From CAZYBG01 sp964645155 (GTDB lineage Bacteria > Pseudomonadota > Alphaproteobacteria > Rhodobacterales > Rhodobacteraceae): a stretch of 6,455 nt of DNA. A model generated the notes under the pieces. The model was not told where the DNA came from and ran no database searches. It was given only the letters and a program-made list of their open reading frames with translations. Of the stretch, positions 5,480-6,455 are shown piece after piece. The stretch spans positions 1 through 6,455 of the forward strand of contig CAZYBG010000142.1 in NCBI GenBank assembly GCA_964645155.1, given 5' to 3'. The position numbers and the translations under genes were made by a program. Positions within the stretch are counted from its first letter, which is position 1. Each line of letters starts with the position of its first letter.

Positions 5480-5724
5480 TCGACGTGCTCTATTTCGCCT
5501 GGGTCCGCGAGCGGATCGGCCTGCCGAGGGAGCGGGTCGAGACCGCCGCCGCCACCCCCGCCGCCCTCGTCGAGGAGCTCAGCGCCCGCGAGGAGCGCTA
5601 CGCCGCCGCCTTCGCCGACCTCGCGGCGCTGCGCGTCGCGGTGGACCAGGAGCTGGTCGGGTGGGACGCGCCGCTCGCCGGCGCGCGCGAGGTGGCGTTC
5701 TTCCCGCCGATGACGGGCGGCTAG
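5476..5724 (+). CDS. moaD: Molybdopterin synthase sulfur carrier subunit MoaD
   Basis: MoaD is the small ubiquitin-like subunit of molybdopterin synthase. Its C-terminal glycine is thiocarboxylated and supplies sulfur to convert cyclic pyranopterin monophosphate to molybdopterin. The 82-residue protein starts VLYFAWVRERIGL (4-16), the usual first strand and helix, and has AVDQELVGWDAPL (55-67). It ends FFPPMTGG, with the essential terminal Gly-Gly at 81-82. Size and ending are standard. GAGG at 5465-5468 provides a ribosome site inside the end of pgsA, and the ATG overlaps the pgsA stop by four bases. moaE follows after four bases, so synthesis of the two subunits is probably coupled. No moaA, moaC or moeB is in the window, so the earlier steps and MoaD activation are encoded elsewhere. 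Confidence 0.96.
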   Translation: MIDVLYFAWVRERIGLPRERVETAAATPAALVEELSAREERYAAAFADLAALRVAVDQELVGWDAPLAGAREVAFFPPMTGG

Positions 5725-5728
5725 GCCC

Positions 5729-6172
5729 ATGGCCGTCCGCGTCCAGGCCGGGCCGTTCGACTTCGCCGCCGAGGCGGGGCGCTTCGCCGCGGGGCTCGCC
5801 GGCGCCGGTGCCGTCGTCACCTTCACCGGCCTCGTCCGCGACCTGCGCGGCCGCCGGCTCGACCGGATGGAGATCGAGCACTATCCCGGCATGACCGAAC
5901 GCGCCATCGCCGCGATCAAGGCCGAGGCCGCGGCCCGCTGGAACCTCACCGCCAGCCTCGTCCTCCACCGCCACGGCTCCCTCCGCGTCGGCGAGCCGAT
6001 CATGATGGTCGCCACCGCCGCCCCGCACCGCGCCGAAGCCTTCGCCGCCGCCGAGTTCCTGATGGACTACCTCAAGTCCCGCGCCCCGTTCTGGAAGAAG
6101 GAGATCGGCGCCGACGGCGCGGCGTGGGTCGCCGCGACGGACGCGGACGAGGCGGCGCTGCGGCGGTGGTAG
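5729..6172 (+). CDS. moaE: Molybdopterin synthase catalytic subunit MoaE
   Basis: MoaE is the large subunit of molybdopterin synthase. It binds the MoaD C-terminal tail and carries the active site that adds two sulfurs to cyclic pyranopterin monophosphate. The 147-residue protein shows VTFTGLVRD (30-38, with R37), MEIEHYPGM (47-55), HRHGSLRVGEPIMMVATAAPHR (80-101) and FLMDYLKSRAPFWKKE (110-125). K116 and K123 are spaced like the catalytic lysines K119 and K126 of the E. coli protein. The length is normal. The start at 5729 lies four bases after the moaD stop; AGG at 5723-5725, overlapping that stop, is a close ribosome site. It is the last gene of the pgsA-moaD-moaE run. A hairpin at 6199-6219 may end the transcript. 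Identity is secure. Confidence 0.96.
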   Translation: MAVRVQAGPFDFAAEAGRFAAGLAGAGAVVTFTGLVRDLRGRRLDRMEIEHYPGMTERAIAAIKAEAAARWNLTASLVLHRHGSLRVGEPIMMVATAAPHRAEAFAAAEFLMDYLKSRAPFWKKEIGADGAAWVAATDADEAALRRW

Positions 6173-6198
6173 GGGCGGCGGAAGCCGTTGCTGACCCC

Positions 6199-6219
6199 GC
6201 CCCGGCCATGCGCCGGGGC
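6199..6219 (+). terminator. GC-rich hairpin after moaE, possible transcript end
   Basis: GCCCCGGC (6199-6206) and GCCGGGGC (6212-6219) form an 8-bp perfect stem around CATGC, 27 bases after the moaE stop. A weaker hairpin, CCCG (6226-6229) with CGGG (6235-6238), follows closely. There is no T-run, so this is not a standard intrinsic terminator. Hairpins of this CCCCGGC-type composition are common intergenic repeats in GC-rich alphaproteobacteria, and it may be a repetitive palindrome rather than a terminator. Confidence 0.4.
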
Positions 6220-6266
6220 CCCGAGCCCGGAAAGCGGGACGTGGCGCCGAGAGCGCCGGAGGGCAT

Positions 6267-6397
6267 CGGCTGACCGCGGGCGGCCGCTGCAACGGCCGGG
6301 GTCGCCGCTTTATGGTCAAGCCGCATCCGCCTTCGATCGTCGCGCTGGCGGTGACGAAGCGGCTGACCCGGGGGCGGTCAGCCGCTGCCCGGGTCGC
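6267..6397. repeat. Diverged direct repeat, two copies 93 bp apart
   Basis: Two stretches, 6267-6305 and 6360-6397, follow the same outline: CGGCTGACC, then a GGGCGG block, then CCGCTGC, then GGGTCGC. They differ by small insertions, including a TCAG present only in the second copy. The first copy carries its own hairpin, CGGCCG (6281-6286 and 6293-6298). This looks like a degenerate intergenic repeat family rather than coding sequence, though alignment by eye in GC-rich DNA can mislead. Confidence 0.4.
6358..6386. repeat. Strong 11-bp stem inverted repeat in the 3' intergenic tail
   Basis: AGCGGCTGACC (6358-6368) pairs perfectly with GGTCAGCCGCT (6376-6386) around a seven-base C/G loop. This is the strongest dyad in the non-coding tail. 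Neither strand has a following T-run, so simple intrinsic termination is not supported. The stretch 6173-6455 otherwise contains no convincing gene; the longer frames there continue from shadows of moaE or lack a ribosome site. The next gene presumably lies beyond the window. Confidence 0.6.
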
Positions 6398-6455
6398 TGG
6401 CGCGGCTTTGCCGGGGGGTGTGACGAGGTAGACCGCTTGTCAACTGCCGGCCCAT

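Noticed and set aside
5579..6319. Long minus-strand open frame antisense to moaD and moaE
   Set aside because: It has shadow-frame composition rich in proline, arginine and glycine, and lies opposite two conserved genes.
6312..6431. 39-codon plus-strand frame starting ATG at 6312 after moaE
   Set aside because: It has no ribosome site, runs through the strong hairpin at 6358-6386 and one of the diverged repeats, and the peptide has no recognisable features.
6421..6443. Perfect TTGACA on the minus strand (6443-6438), as a -35 box near the window end
   Set aside because: The sequence 17 bases further on is CACCCC, a poor -10, and no gene on that strand follows within reach.

Overview
The window is very GC-rich, with almost every third codon position G or C and short gaps between genes. 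It reads as a chromosomal segment of an alphaproteobacterium, most likely in or near the Rhodobacterales. That placement rests on the gene families and their order: pyk with an N-formylglutamate amidohydrolase-like gene, a DUF1244 gene, and a pgsA-moaD-moaE run whose PgsA carries an extended loop before its last membrane helix. No sequence search was run, so the placement is an inference.

Layout. Positions 1-739 (minus) hold the N-terminal half of pyruvate kinase, cut by the window edge. A 209-bp divergent gap separates it from an N-formylglutamate amidohydrolase family gene (949-1683, plus). That gene converges on a four-helix membrane protein (1688-2098, minus), with a palindrome at the junction that contains both stop codons. 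The membrane gene lies 46 bp behind a DUF924 gene (2145-2723, minus), and the two may form an operon. A 106-bp divergent region with two inverted repeats separates DUF924 from a LysR-type regulator (2830-3786, plus). Then come, all on plus, a DUF1244 gene (3832-4143), a PF06475 putative glycolipid-binding protein (4214-4750), pgsA (4808-5479), moaD (5476-5724) and moaE (5729-6172). The last 283 bp show no convincing gene, but hold several hairpins and a diverged direct repeat.

How the genes relate. Pyruvate kinase is core glycolysis. PgsA makes phosphatidylglycerol phosphate for the membrane. MoaD and MoaE are the two subunits of molybdopterin synthase. PgsA and moaD overlap by four bases and moaE follows after four bases, so these three are almost certainly co-transcribed. 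The LysR-type regulator is divergent from the DUF924/membrane-protein pair, which is the classical arrangement for a regulator and its target, but no ligand can be inferred.

Most of the window is ordinary housekeeping sequence, and I see no mobile element, CRISPR array, tRNA or rRNA. The points most worth a second look are a 27-base near-perfect palindrome built from the last codons of the DUF1244 gene, an eight-codon upstream reading frame whose stop overlaps the start of the glycolipid-binding gene, the shared-stop palindrome at 1680-1691, the inverted repeats in the LysR/DUF924 intergenic region, the small membrane protein with a heme-copper-oxidase-like histidine motif, and the hairpin-rich repeat tail after moaE.
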